Below, one piece after another: positions 44,704-52,641 of a stretch of DNA of 64,000 bases. How positions within the stretch are numbered: the stretch's first letter is position 1; each line of letters starts with the position of its first letter. The notes under the pieces are model-generated. The model worked only from the letters and a program-made list of their open reading frames with translations. It had not been told where the DNA came from and ran no database searches. A program made the position numbers and the translations under genes. The DNA is from Mesorhizobium sp. (GTDB lineage Bacteria; Pseudomonadota; Alphaproteobacteria; Rhizobiales; Rhizobiaceae): positions 62,001 to 126,000 of the forward strand of contig SAPZ01000010.1 of NCBI GenBank assembly GCA_004020875.1, given 5' to 3'.

Positions 44704-44752
44704 GAGCATGATCTTTTCCGAAAACCGGTTCCCACTTTTCGGGATCATGCTC
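44704..44752. repeat. Rhizobial palindromic repeat (GAGCATGATC...GATCATGCTC)
   Basis: Ten-base perfect arms at 44704-44713 and 44743-44752, with an inner CCGAAAACCGG-type stem. I recognise it as a very common intergenic element in Mesorhizobium and relatives. It lies between the dmmA-type gene and the upstream GcvT-fold gene. Confidence 0.75.
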
Positions 44753-44785
44753 TAGTGCCTCGAAAACCCTCCCCGTGATGCTGTC

Positions 44786-45919
44786 TCAGCCCTTGGCGGT
44801 GCGCTTGGTCTTCTTCGGATCGTCGAACGGCAAGGGCTGCGCCGTCGCCTTGATCGAGCCGCTCCTGTTGCGCACCTCGAGCTTGGTGTCCTTGACCGCG
44901 CAGTCGACGTCGAGGCGGGCGATGCCCATCGATTTCTCGACCAGCGGCGAATACATGGCGCAGGTGACCACGCCGACCTTCTTACCGTCGCGATAAACAG
45001 GCGCGCCTTCATCGGCCGGTTCCTTGCCGTCGAGCAGCATGCCATAGATCTTGAAGCGTTCCTTGCCCTTCAGCCGGTAGTGCTCCTCAGCGCCGCGGAA
45101 ACCGGTCTTGCCGGGGCTGACGGTGAAGTCGAGGCCGAGCTCCCACAGCGTGTCGCCGGGGCCTTCGTTCTCGAACGGATATTTTTGCGAATTGTCGTAG
45201 GGGTAGAAGAGCAGGTAGCTCTCGACGCGCAGCATGTCGAGCGTGGTGAAGCGGCACGGGATGATGCCGGCGCTCTTGCCCTCCTCGAGGATCGTATCCC
45301 AGATCGTGCCGGCATCCTGGCCGCGGCAGAAGATCTCATAGCCGCGCTCGCCGGTGTAGCCGGTGCGCGAGATCATGACGGGCAAGCCGAAAAGCTGCGT
45401 CTGCATATGATGGAAGTAAGGAAGGTCGCGGATGCCGGGCACGTGCTTGGCGAGATAATCGACGGCGGTCGGCCCCTGCAGCGACAGGTCGTGCAGATTG
45501 TCGTCAAAGCGCAGCGATACATCGCGGCCCATGGCAGCGCGCTGCAACTCCTCATGGCCGGTGCCCGAGCCGTGCACGACCATCCACGAGTTCGGGCTGA
45601 TGCGGTACAGGATGCAGTCGTCGGTGAATTTTCCCGCTTCGTTCAGCATGCAGGCATAGGCCGACTTGCCGGGATAGATCTTCTCCACATCGCGCGTCGT
45701 AGCGAGGTCGATGAGATGCGAGGCATGCGGCCCGGTGATGTGGACCTTCTTCAGGCCGGAGACATCCATCAGCCCGGCCTTGGTGCGGATCGCGACATAT
45801 TCCTCGTTGGCGTCCTTGTCATAGGTCCAGGCGGTGCCCATGCCGCTCCAGTCCTCGAGCTTCGAGCCGAGCGCGCGATGGCGATCCGCCAGGGTCGAGA
45901 ATCTCCAGGATGCCGTCAT
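44786..45919 (-). CDS. GcvT-fold aminomethyltransferase-family protein
   Basis: A 377-residue GcvT/DmdA-type protein. Folate-domain blocks are VAIRTKAGLMDVSGLKKVHI, WMVVHGSGTGHEELQRAAMG, SRTGYTGERGYEIFCRGQDA and TLDMLRVESYLLFYPYDNSQ. The family uses tetrahydrofolate to accept a one-carbon group. Next to a formaldehyde-releasing demethylase, capture of formaldehyde as methylene-THF, or direct THF-dependent demethylation of a methylated amine, is plausible but unproven. GGAGGA precedes ATG 45919; the longer frame is not supported. It is divergent from the small membrane protein genes. Confidence 0.82.
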   Translation of the reverse strand: MTASWRFSTLADRHRALGSKLEDWSGMGTAWTYDKDANEEYVAIRTKAGLMDVSGLKKVHITGPHASHLIDLATTRDVEKIYPGKSAYACMLNEAGKFTDDCILYRISPNSWMVVHGSGTGHEELQRAAMGRDVSLRFDDNLHDLSLQGPTAVDYLAKHVPGIRDLPYFHHMQTQLFGLPVMISRTGYTGERGYEIFCRGQDAGTIWDTILEEGKSAGIIPCRFTTLDMLRVESYLLFYPYDNSQKYPFENEGPGDTLWELGLDFTVSPGKTGFRGAEEHYRLKGKERFKIYGMLLDGKEPADEGAPVYRDGKKVGVVTCAMYSPLVEKSMGIARLDVDCAVKDTKLEVRNRSGSIKATAQPLPFDDPKKTKRTAKG

Positions 45920-46039
45920 CCGATCGTCCTCCGTGCGATTAGGTCGCTTTAAGCGGTTGCTGTTCCCTGCTCCTGCTTCTTGGCGGAGCTTGCTCGAATA
46001 TTGACCGCAAACGGCTAAGCCCTGCAATCCCCTTGAAGC

Positions 46040-46066
46040 AAATAATTTCATTGTCAGGCAAATTTC
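46040..46066. promoter_or_regulatory. Conserved upstream element AAATAATTTCA...CAGGCAAA
   Basis: This 27-base stretch matches 20 of 27 positions of 59419-59445 upstream of tdm; CAGGCAAATTTCTTGC (46055-46070) also matches 14 of 16 positions of 49554-49569 upstream of mgsA. It lies between the divergent GcvT-fold and small membrane protein genes. Confidence 0.5.
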
Positions 46067-46105
46067 TTGCCCGTGGACAAACGCTTTGTGGCGCGCAAAT
46101 CCGGC

Positions 46106-46135
46106 TTGACAATTTCGGGAATCGAGCGGAATTTA
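46106..46135 (+). promoter_or_regulatory. Sigma-70-type promoter of the small membrane protein/APC operon
   Basis: TTGACA (46106-46111) and AATTTA (46130-46135) with an 18-base spacer (GAATTT with 17). The predicted start near 46142 falls just before the inverted repeat at 46148-46165. Confidence 0.6.
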
Positions 46136-46143
46136 TGAAAAAA

Positions 46144-46165
46144 ATTTCACTCTGTTGAAAGAGTG
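46144..46165. promoter_or_regulatory. Operator CACTCT-N6-AGAGTG at the operon start
   Basis: ATTTCACTCT (46144-46153) opens a perfect inverted repeat CACTCT (46148-46153) N6 AGAGTG (46160-46165). It lies just downstream of the -10, where a bound repressor would block transcription. It is the best copy of the element seen at tmm and the XRE-cupin gene. Confidence 0.65.
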
Positions 46166-46214
46166 GACGCCCGGTCGATTTCGGGGCCGGACGTCGCCAG
46201 AAGGGGAAAAACCG

Positions 46215-46502
46215 ATGTCCGACCTGCAGCAGCGCATCGAAGCGCTGTACCGCTCCGACGTGCGTGGATCCGTGCTCCTGATTGTTTGCCTGTGGGCGAC
46301 GATCCTCTTCGTCCTCCTGATGACCTGGGCCTACATCCCCGACAGCGGGATCAAGCTCGTGGTGGTGATCGCGGCTGCCGCGGTGCTGATCTTCAACACC
46401 GCCGCCATCCTGGCGATGCTCAACCACTACAAGGAAGACAAGGACTTCATCTACGGCCTCGACATCAAGAACGCCGACGCGGCTCGCAACCGCCAATCCT
46501 GA
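46215..46502 (+). CDS. Small two-TM membrane protein, uncharacterised
   Basis: A 95-residue protein with two predicted membrane segments (about 20-42, VLLIVCLWATILFVLLMTWA; about 48-70, LVVVIAAAAVLIFNTAAILA) flanked by an acidic N-terminus and a charged C-terminus. GGGGAAAAACCG precedes ATG 46215. It is the first gene of a run of three small membrane proteins followed by an APC permease. No domain recognised. Confidence 0.75.
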   Translation: MSDLQQRIEALYRSDVRGSVLLIVCLWATILFVLLMTWAYIPDSGIKLVVVIAAAAVLIFNTAAILAMLNHYKEDKDFIYGLDIKNADAARNRQS

Positions 46503-46513
46503 AGGGAGAACCC

Positions 46514-46891
46514 ATGGCCCGTTATACCCCGCCGGAGCAGAGCAAGGCCGGACAGGTCTTCGACATCGCAGTCGTGGTGGTCGCCATCTTCGTGGCGCTC
46601 TGGCTGCCGCTGAAGCTCGGACTCGCCGGGGCGGCGAAGTCGATCGACCCGCTCGATGCCAAGACCTGGGACGCGCTCGGCCAGAACGCCACCATGGCCT
46701 CGATCTGGGAGAAGCTCGGCTACACGCCGGAGACGGCGCACGACATCATCCAGAACCGCTTCCACTACATTATCGACTGGCCGACGCTGATCATCATGGC
46801 GATCGTGCTGATCGCCTATTTCGTCTTCCTGTTCCGCGCCTCCGACAAGGAATATCGCGAGGTCATCAACGAGAAGTTCGACGACAAATAG
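46514..46891 (+). CDS. Small two-TM membrane protein, uncharacterised
   Basis: A 125-residue protein: membrane segment about 15-37 (QVFDIAVVVVAIFVALWLPL), a soluble stretch predicted outside (SIDPLDAKTWDALGQNATMA), and a second segment about 91-108 (LIIMAIVLIAYFVFLFRA), then a charged tail. AAGGGAG stands upstream of ATG 46514, 11 bases after the previous stop. The shape recalls small accessory subunits of transporters or oxidases, but I recognise no family. Confidence 0.75.
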   Translation: MARYTPPEQSKAGQVFDIAVVVVAIFVALWLPLKLGLAGAAKSIDPLDAKTWDALGQNATMASIWEKLGYTPETAHDIIQNRFHYIIDWPTLIIMAIVLIAYFVFLFRASDKEYREVINEKFDDK

Positions 46892-46906
46892 CTCGGGGAA
46901 AACATC

Positions 46907-47068
46907 ATGTGGATGGGATTGTCTTACGTTTGCTGGGGAATTGCGGCCGTGCTTGCGGCGTGGATGCTCTACGACTGGTTCAAGGTCGACACGACCTATT
47001 CCGAAGCCGTGCTGACGTCCTCGCGTGAGGGCGAGCTTGAAGCCGTATCCGAGAAACACCGGATCTGA
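46907..47068 (+). CDS. 53-residue single-TM protein, uncharacterised
   Basis: A short frame starting MWMGLSYVCWGIAAVLAAWM with one membrane segment (about 3-22), then LYDWFKVDTTYSEAVLTSSR and a charged end. CTCGGGG lies upstream; it begins 15 bases after one gene and ends 13 bases before the APC permease start, which supports it being real. Its in-frame position and Trp-rich helix suggest a transporter or membrane-complex microprotein. Function unknown. Confidence 0.65.
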   Translation: MWMGLSYVCWGIAAVLAAWMLYDWFKVDTTYSEAVLTSSREGELEAVSEKHRI

Positions 47069-47081
47069 GTGGGGACTGACG

Positions 47082-48488
47082 ATGACCGCTGCGGTTGAAA
47101 CGGGACTAACGACTACGATCCACGGCGACAGGGTCTCGCTGCTTCGGGTTCTGGGCCCCGCCCATGTCTGGGCACTCGGCGTCGGCATCGTGCTGGTCGG
47201 CGAGTTCACCGGCTGGAACTTCGCGGCCGACAAGGGCGGCGCGCTGGCCGCGCTGATCGTCTGTTGGATCGTCGGACTGCTCTACACCTCTGTCGCCATG
47301 ATCGACTCGGAGGTGACGTCCACCGTAGCCGCCGCCGGCGGCCAGTACGCACAGGCCAAGCACATTGTCGGGCCGCTGATGGCCTTCAACGTCGCGCTGT
47401 TCCTGGTGTTTGCCTACACGATGCTGGAAGTGTCGGACGCGATCCTGCTTGGCGACACCATCGTCGCCAAGGCCGGGGTTGAAGGACTGACGCACAATTC
47501 CTTCATAGCGGCGACCATTGTCGTGCTGGCATGGCTCAACTATCGCGGCGTGCTGATGACGCTCAACGTCAATTTCGTCATCACCGCCATCGCCTATATC
47601 TCGATCGTCATCCTGTTCTTCTCGGTGAGCCCGTGGACACAAGGCGCGGTGCTGAAGCTCAACGAGCTGGTCACGCCCGGCAACTCGCTGCCCTATGGCT
47701 GGATCGGCGTCATCGCTGCCTTCCAGTTCGGCATCTGGTATTATCTCGGCATCGAGGGCACCACCCAGGCGGCCGAGGAAGTCCGCTCGCCGGCGCGCTC
47801 CCTGCCCTACGGCACCATGGCCGGCATGATCACGCTTCTGATCGCAGCGGCGATGACCTGGTATGTCTGCGCCTCGCTGATGCCCTGGGAGTATCTCGGG
47901 ATTACTTATTACCCCCTTTGGGACGCCGGCAAGCTCACCGGCAGCCCGCTGCTGGAGAACCTTTTGTTCATCGCGACGCTGCTCGCCGCACTTGCCTCGG
48001 CCAATGGCTGCATCAACGACGCGGCGCGTGCCTGGTTCTCGCTCGGCCGCGACCGTTACCTGCCGAGCTGGTTCTCCGCCGTGCATCCGAGATACCGCAC
48101 GCCTTATCGCTCCATCCTGTTCCTGCTGCCGATCGCGCTGGCCTTCGCCTTCATCGCCGACCTCAACCAGGCGATCACCTTCTCGATCCTGTCGGGCGTG
48201 CTTCAGTACACTTTCATGAGCATCAACATCATGATGTTCCGCAAGAAGTGGCCCCTGGGCTCGATCCGCCGGGGCTACACGCATCCCTTCCATCCGCTGC
48301 CGGCGATCGTCCTGTTCTGCCTGTGCATGGTGACTTTCTTCGCCATCTTCCTGGGCTTCGGCTCGCAGCTGATCGCGATGACTATCTTCTATTTCCTGAT
48401 CTCGCTGTGGTTCCACTTCTACCGCTACAAGTTCGTACGGCGCGGCGACCAGTTCTCGATGCCGTGGCCGAAGCCGCAGGGTTATTGA
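47082..48488 (+). CDS. APC-superfamily amino acid/amine permease
   Basis: A 468-residue permease with about 12 predicted membrane segments. The first helix block is LGVGIVLVGEFTGWNFAADK, an APC-type GxG-containing unwound region, and YLGIEGTTQAAEEVRSPARS is the conserved loop of ethanolamine/amino-acid permeases (EAT-like). Start MTAAVETG at 47082; a longer frame is a shadow of the previous small gene. In the middle of the methylated-amine cluster it may import methylamines, gamma-glutamylmethylamide or N-methylglutamate. Confidence 0.88.
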   Translation: MTAAVETGLTTTIHGDRVSLLRVLGPAHVWALGVGIVLVGEFTGWNFAADKGGALAALIVCWIVGLLYTSVAMIDSEVTSTVAAAGGQYAQAKHIVGPLMAFNVALFLVFAYTMLEVSDAILLGDTIVAKAGVEGLTHNSFIAATIVVLAWLNYRGVLMTLNVNFVITAIAYISIVILFFSVSPWTQGAVLKLNELVTPGNSLPYGWIGVIAAFQFGIWYYLGIEGTTQAAEEVRSPARSLPYGTMAGMITLLIAAAMTWYVCASLMPWEYLGITYYPLWDAGKLTGSPLLENLLFIATLLAALASANGCINDAARAWFSLGRDRYLPSWFSAVHPRYRTPYRSILFLLPIALAFAFIADLNQAITFSILSGVLQYTFMSINIMMFRKKWPLGSIRRGYTHPFHPLPAIVLFCLCMVTFFAIFLGFGSQLIAMTIFYFLISLWFHFYRYKFVRRGDQFSMPWPKPQGY

Positions 48489-48498
48489 GTGGAGTGAA

Positions 48499-48521
48499 GG
48501 CCCGCCTGTCGCCGGCGGGCC
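48499..48521 (+). other. Intercistronic hairpin after the APC permease gene
   Basis: GGCCCGCC (48499-48506) pairs with GGCGGGCC (48514-48521), starting 10 bases after the stop. No T-run; partial terminator or 3' stabiliser. Confidence 0.5.
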
Positions 48522-48534
48522 ATGGCGTGTCGAA

Positions 48535-49224
48535 ATGTCGGAATCGACGTCAGTATTGCTTGCCGGGGCGATCGCATTCGCGGTCACTGTCCATATCGCC
48601 TGGCTCGCGCGCGCCAGCCGCAACAGGGCAAAGGCGGCCCTGGGCGCCGATATGGCGAGTATCCGCAGCGTCATTCCCGATGCCGCCGATATCTCCGACG
48701 GCACCGCCGGCGTCGTTACCTGGGCCGGCTCCTGGAACGGCCAGCGCGTTCAGGTTCGCACCATCGTTGACACGCTGGCCACGCGAAAGCTGCCGACGCG
48801 CTGGCTCAGCGTTTCGGTCACCGAGCCGGTCGCGGTGCGGGGTGTCTTCGACATGATGATGCGGCCAAATTCGGCGACGACATTCTCCAATTTCGACCAT
48901 CTGCCACACACGCTGCCGAAGGTGCTCGGCTTTCCCGCCGACGCGGTGCTCAGGACGGACCGCAAAGGCGTCGCCTTTCCGCAGGATCTGATCGCCTCCC
49001 ACATCGACATCTTTGCCGAAGGGCGCGCCAAGGAATTGCTGATCACGCCCAACGGCGTACGCATCGTGTGGCTGCTGGCCGAGGCCGAGCGCGCACGCTA
49101 TGGCGTGTTCCGGCAGGCCGCGTTCGGCGATGCCGGGCTCGATCCCGGCTTGATCGAACGACTGCTCGAGGCGGCCTCGGCGCTTCGCCAAGCCATCAAC
49201 CGGCGCGAAAGGCAGGCGGCATGA
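48535..49224 (+). CDS. Membrane-anchored protein of unknown function
   Basis: A 229-residue protein with an N-terminal membrane helix (about 5-25; VLLAGAIAFAVTVHIAWLAR) and a soluble domain inside the cytoplasm or periplasm containing AGSWNGQRVQVRTIVDTLAT and HIDIFAEGRAKELLITPNGV. I recognise no domain. Its stop overlaps the next start as ATGA, so the two products probably work together. Preceded by the APC permease gene with a hairpin in between. Confidence 0.72.
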   Translation: MSESTSVLLAGAIAFAVTVHIAWLARASRNRAKAALGADMASIRSVIPDAADISDGTAGVVTWAGSWNGQRVQVRTIVDTLATRKLPTRWLSVSVTEPVAVRGVFDMMMRPNSATTFSNFDHLPHTLPKVLGFPADAVLRTDRKGVAFPQDLIASHIDIFAEGRAKELLITPNGVRIVWLLAEAERARYGVFRQAAFGDAGLDPGLIERLLEAASALRQAINRRERQAA

Positions 49225-49550
49225 GCGACGGAACCGCCACCCCTGCCCCCGTCAATCCCTATCTCGTGCTCGGCGCGGCGGTCGTTTTGCCGGCAAGCGG
49301 CCATGTCACGCTCGGCGTGCCGGTACGCGGCCTGCAGTTCCTGTTCTTCATGGTGATCCTTGGCTGGATAACGACCAAGCTGGCGCCGGCCGACGCCAGC
49401 TTCATCGGTCGCCATGCCGGCGCTTTCCTGATCTATGCGTTCTCGATCCTCGACGCCTACAAAATCGCGCGTATCCGCCATGCGATCTGGGTTCACAAGT
49501 CGCGCCCCCACGACGATAGTGCCGAGGATGATACGCTGTCCAACATGTAA
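49221..49550 (+). CDS. Small membrane protein of unknown function
   Basis: A 109-residue protein with two likely membrane segments (about 15-35 and 40-58; PVRGLQFLFFMVILGWITTK) and a third weak one (AGAFLIYAFSILDAYKIARI), ending in an acidic tail. It resembles short TM2-like or DUF-type proteins in general shape only. ATG 49221 is coupled to the previous gene. It is the last gene before mgsA. Confidence 0.7.
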   Translation: MSDGTATPAPVNPYLVLGAAVVLPASGHVTLGVPVRGLQFLFFMVILGWITTKLAPADASFIGRHAGAFLIYAFSILDAYKIARIRHAIWVHKSRPHDDSAEDDTLSNM

Positions 49551-49553
49551 CCA

Positions 49554-49569
49554 CAGGAAAATTTCTTTC
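49554..49569. promoter_or_regulatory. Conserved element CAGGAAAATTTCTTTC upstream of mgsA
   Basis: Matches 14 of 16 positions of 46055-46070 and is similar to 59434-59449 upstream of tdm. It lies 67 bases before the mgsA start, in promoter position. Confidence 0.45.
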
Positions 49570-49636
49570 ATACCAATTGAATTCGGCTCGCTCATTGAGT
49601 ACATCATCTGAGAGCCAAAAAACGCCGGAGGCTGGC

Positions 49637-50533
49637 ATGTGCGGAATCGTCGGACTTTTCTTGAAGGACAAGGCGCTGGAGCCGAAGCTCGGCGCCATGC
49701 TGTCGGAGATGCTGGTGTCGCTGAGCGACCGCGGACCGGACAGCGCCGGCATCGCCATCTATGGCGCGGCCAGCGGCAATGAAGCCAAGATCACCGTGCA
49801 GTCGCCGAAGCCCGATCGCGATTTCCGCGGCCTCGACGCCGAGCTTGCCAAGGCGATCGGCGCGCCGGTCAGCGTCGCGGTCAAGTCCACGCATGCGGTG
49901 ATCAGGACCACGCCGGACAAGGTCGACGCCGCGCGCGAGGTACTGCAGACGCTCCGGCCCGACATCCGCATCATGGGTGCCGGCGAGGCAGTGGAGATCT
50001 ACAAGGAAGTCGGCCTGCCCGAAGCTGTCGTCGAACGCTTCGGCCTGCGCGCGATGACCGGCACGCATGGGATCGGCCATACCCGCATGGCGACGGAATC
50101 GGCGGTCACCACGATGGGTGCGCATCCGTTCTCGACTGGCGCCGACCAGTGCCTGGTGCACAACGGCTCGCTCTCCAACCACAACAATGTCCGCCGCGAA
50201 CTGATCCGCGACGGCATGAAGTTCGAGACCGAGAACGACACCGAAGTGGCAGCGGCCTATCTCTCCAACCGGATGGCTCATGGCAAGAATCTGGGCGAGG
50301 CGCTGGAAGGCACCCTCTCCGACCTCGATGGCTTCTTCACCTTCGTTGTCGGCACCAAGAACGGGTTCGGCGTGGTGCGCGACCCGATCGCCTGCAAGCC
50401 GGCCGTGATGGCCGAGACCGACCAGTATGTCGCTTTCGGCTCCGAATATCGCGCGCTGACCAAGCTTCCCGGTATAGACAATGCGCGGGTCTGGGAGCCC
50501 GAGCCCGCAACCGTTTACTTCTGGGAGCATTGA
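49637..50533 (+). CDS. mgsA: N-methylglutamate synthase subunit A (glutamine amidotransferase-like)
   Basis: A 298-residue class II amidotransferase (PurF/GltB type). The catalytic Cys2 follows the initiator in MCGIVGLF and is exposed on Met removal, so the start at 49637 (GGAGG upstream) is sure. Further motifs: SDRGPDSAGIAIYG, HTRMATES and VHNGSLSNHNN. In N-methylglutamate synthase this subunit handles the gamma-glutamyl amide substrate, here gamma-glutamylmethylamide, releasing methylamine for transfer to 2-oxoglutarate. Homologous to rhizobial glxB. Confidence 0.87.
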   Translation: MCGIVGLFLKDKALEPKLGAMLSEMLVSLSDRGPDSAGIAIYGAASGNEAKITVQSPKPDRDFRGLDAELAKAIGAPVSVAVKSTHAVIRTTPDKVDAAREVLQTLRPDIRIMGAGEAVEIYKEVGLPEAVVERFGLRAMTGTHGIGHTRMATESAVTTMGAHPFSTGADQCLVHNGSLSNHNNVRRELIRDGMKFETENDTEVAAAYLSNRMAHGKNLGEALEGTLSDLDGFFTFVVGTKNGFGVVRDPIACKPAVMAETDQYVAFGSEYRALTKLPGIDNARVWEPEPATVYFWEH

Positions 50534-50537
50534 GCTG

Positions 50538-51269
50538 ATGCCGGCAACCCCAATGTCGAAGGCCGAGCGCGAGCAAGGCGATGCGAGGGTCTTCGACCTC
50601 TCGCAACATTCGCTGCGCGAATTGAACGAGGCGCTGCATAAGCTCACGCCCGGTTCGAATGAGACCGCATGGGAGGTGCTCAACCCGAAGGGCAGCCATT
50701 CGGTCGCCGTCGGTGTGGATCAACCGATCACCATCGATGTGCGCGGCAGCGTCGGTTATTACTGCGCTGGCATGAATGACGGCGCCGCGATCACCGTGCA
50801 TGGCTCGGCGGGTCCCGGCGTGGGCGAGAACATGATGTCGGGCTTGATCGTCATCAAGGGCGACGCCAGCCAGTATGCGGGCGCCACCGGCCGCGGCGGT
50901 CTGCTGGTCATCGAGGGCAATGCCTCGTCGCGCTGCGGCATCTCTATGAAGGGCATCGACATCGTCGTGCACGGCAATATCGGCCACATGTCGGCCTTCA
51001 TGGCGCAATCCGGCAACCTCGTGGTGCTGGGCGACGCCGGCGACGCGCTGGGTGATTCCATCTACGAGGCGCGGCTCTTCGTGCGCGGCAAGGTCGAAAG
51101 CCTCGGCGCCGACTGCATCGCCAAGGAGATGCGGCCCGAGCATATCGAATTGCTGCAGGGCCTGCTCGACAAGGCCGGCGTGACCGGCGTCAAGGCATCG
51201 GAGTTCAAGCGCTACGGCTCGGCCCGCAAACTCTACAATTTCAACATCGACAACGCCGACGCGTATTGA
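50538..51269 (+). CDS. mgsB: N-methylglutamate synthase subunit B (GltB GXGXG domain)
   Basis: A 243-residue right-handed beta-helix like the C-terminal domain of glutamate synthase, built of repeats such as GSVGYYCAGMNDGAAITVHG and SGLIVIKGDASQYAGATGRG. It is structural and links the amidotransferase and FMN subunits. ATG 50538 is five bases after mgsA; ATG 50553 is an alternative. Homologous to rhizobial glxC. Confidence 0.87.
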   Translation: MPATPMSKAEREQGDARVFDLSQHSLRELNEALHKLTPGSNETAWEVLNPKGSHSVAVGVDQPITIDVRGSVGYYCAGMNDGAAITVHGSAGPGVGENMMSGLIVIKGDASQYAGATGRGGLLVIEGNASSRCGISMKGIDIVVHGNIGHMSAFMAQSGNLVVLGDAGDALGDSIYEARLFVRGKVESLGADCIAKEMRPEHIELLQGLLDKAGVTGVKASEFKRYGSARKLYNFNIDNADAY

Positions 51270-51277
51270 GGACAGAA

Positions 51278-52606
51278 ATGGCCTATCACAATCCTCCCAC
51301 GACGCCGCGCAAATCCGCGACCTTCGACGACTACACGCTCTCCGAAATCCGCCGCGCCGCGGCGACCGGCATCTATGACATCCGCGGCGCCGGCGCCAAG
51401 CGCAAGCTGCCGCATTTCGACGATCTATTGTTCCTCGGCGCCTCGATCTCGCGCTATCCGCTCGAAGGCTACCGCGAGCGCTGCGACACCTCGGTGGTGC
51501 TCGGCTCGCGCCATGCCAAGAAGCCGATCGAGCTCAAGATCCCGATCACCATCGCCGGCATGAGTTTTGGATCGCTTTCCGGTCCCGCGAAGGAAGCCCT
51601 TGGCCGCGGCGCGACGATCGCCGGAACATCGACCACCACAGGCGACGGCGGCATGACCGAGGAGGAGCGCGGCCACTCCAAGACGCTGGTCTATCAATAC
51701 CTCCCCTCGCGCTACGGCATGAACCCGCGCGACCTGCGCCGTGCCGATGCAATTGAAGTGGTCGTCGGTCAGGGCGCCAAGCCTGGCGGCGGCGGCATGC
51801 TGCTCGGCCAGAAGATCTCCGACCGCGTGGCCGAAATGCGTACGCTGCCCAAGGGCATCGACCAGCGCTCAGCCTCGCGCCATCCCGACTGGACCGGGCC
51901 GGACGATCTCGAGATCAAGATCCTCGAGCTGCGCGAGATCACCGACTGGGAAAAGCCGATCTACGTCAAGGTAGGCGGCGCCCGTCCCTACTATGACACC
52001 GCGCTCGCCGTGAAGGCTGGCGCCGACGTCGTCGTGGTCGACGGCATGCAGGGCGGCACGGCGGCGACCCAGGAAGTGTTCATCGAGAATGTCGGCCAGC
52101 CGACGCTTGCCTGCATCAGGCCGGCGGTGCAGGCGCTGCAGGACCTCGGCATGCACCGCAAGGTGCAGCTCATTGTCTCCGGAGGCATCCGCAATGGCGC
52201 CGACGTCGCCAAGGCGCTAGCACTTGGTGTCGATGCGGTGTCGATCGGCACGGCGGCGCTCGTCGCGCTCGGCGACAACGATCCGCGCTGGGAGGCGGAG
52301 TACAATGCGCTGGGCACCACGGCCGGCGCCTATGACGACTGGCATGAGGGCCGCGACCCGGCCGGCATCACCACGCAGGACCCCGAATTGATGAAGCGGG
52401 TCGACCCGATCGCGGCCGGACGACGCCTGGCGAATTACCTCAAGGTGATGACGCTGGAGGCGCAGACGATTGCCCGCGCCTGCGGCAAGAACAGCCTGCA
52501 CAATCTGGAGCCCGAGGATCTCGTCGCGCTCACCATCGAAGCCGCCGCCATGGCCGGCGTGCCTTTGGCCGGCACCAACTGGATACCGGGGAAGAACGGC
52601 TTCTAG
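51278..52606 (+). CDS. mgsC: N-methylglutamate synthase subunit C (FMN-binding GltB-like)
   Basis: A 442-residue protein of the glutamate synthase FMN domain: PITIAGMSFGSLSGPAKEAL, VVGQGAKPGGGGMLLGQKIS and LIVSGGIRNGADVAKALALG (phosphate site). The segment that carries the three [3Fe-4S] Cys in GltB is TAGAYDDWHEGRDPAGITTQ here, with no Cys, so this subunit should lack the cluster. GAGGA precedes ATG 51278. Homologous to rhizobial glxD. With MgsAB it makes N-methylglutamate from gamma-glutamylmethylamide and 2-oxoglutarate. Confidence 0.87.
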   Translation: MAYHNPPTTPRKSATFDDYTLSEIRRAAATGIYDIRGAGAKRKLPHFDDLLFLGASISRYPLEGYRERCDTSVVLGSRHAKKPIELKIPITIAGMSFGSLSGPAKEALGRGATIAGTSTTTGDGGMTEEERGHSKTLVYQYLPSRYGMNPRDLRRADAIEVVVGQGAKPGGGGMLLGQKISDRVAEMRTLPKGIDQRSASRHPDWTGPDDLEIKILELREITDWEKPIYVKVGGARPYYDTALAVKAGADVVVVDGMQGGTAATQEVFIENVGQPTLACIRPAVQALQDLGMHRKVQLIVSGGIRNGADVAKALALGVDAVSIGTAALVALGDNDPRWEAEYNALGTTAGAYDDWHEGRDPAGITTQDPELMKRVDPIAAGRRLANYLKVMTLEAQTIARACGKNSLHNLEPEDLVALTIEAAAMAGVPLAGTNWIPGKNGF

Positions 52607-52641
52607 GACAACTTCCAAGATCACATAAGCGAGGAACTATA

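Noticed and set aside
49637..52606. Ordinary glutamate synthase split into three genes
   Set aside because: MgsC lacks the GltB cluster cysteines and the neighbours are gmaS and mgd genes; a housekeeping role is unlikely.
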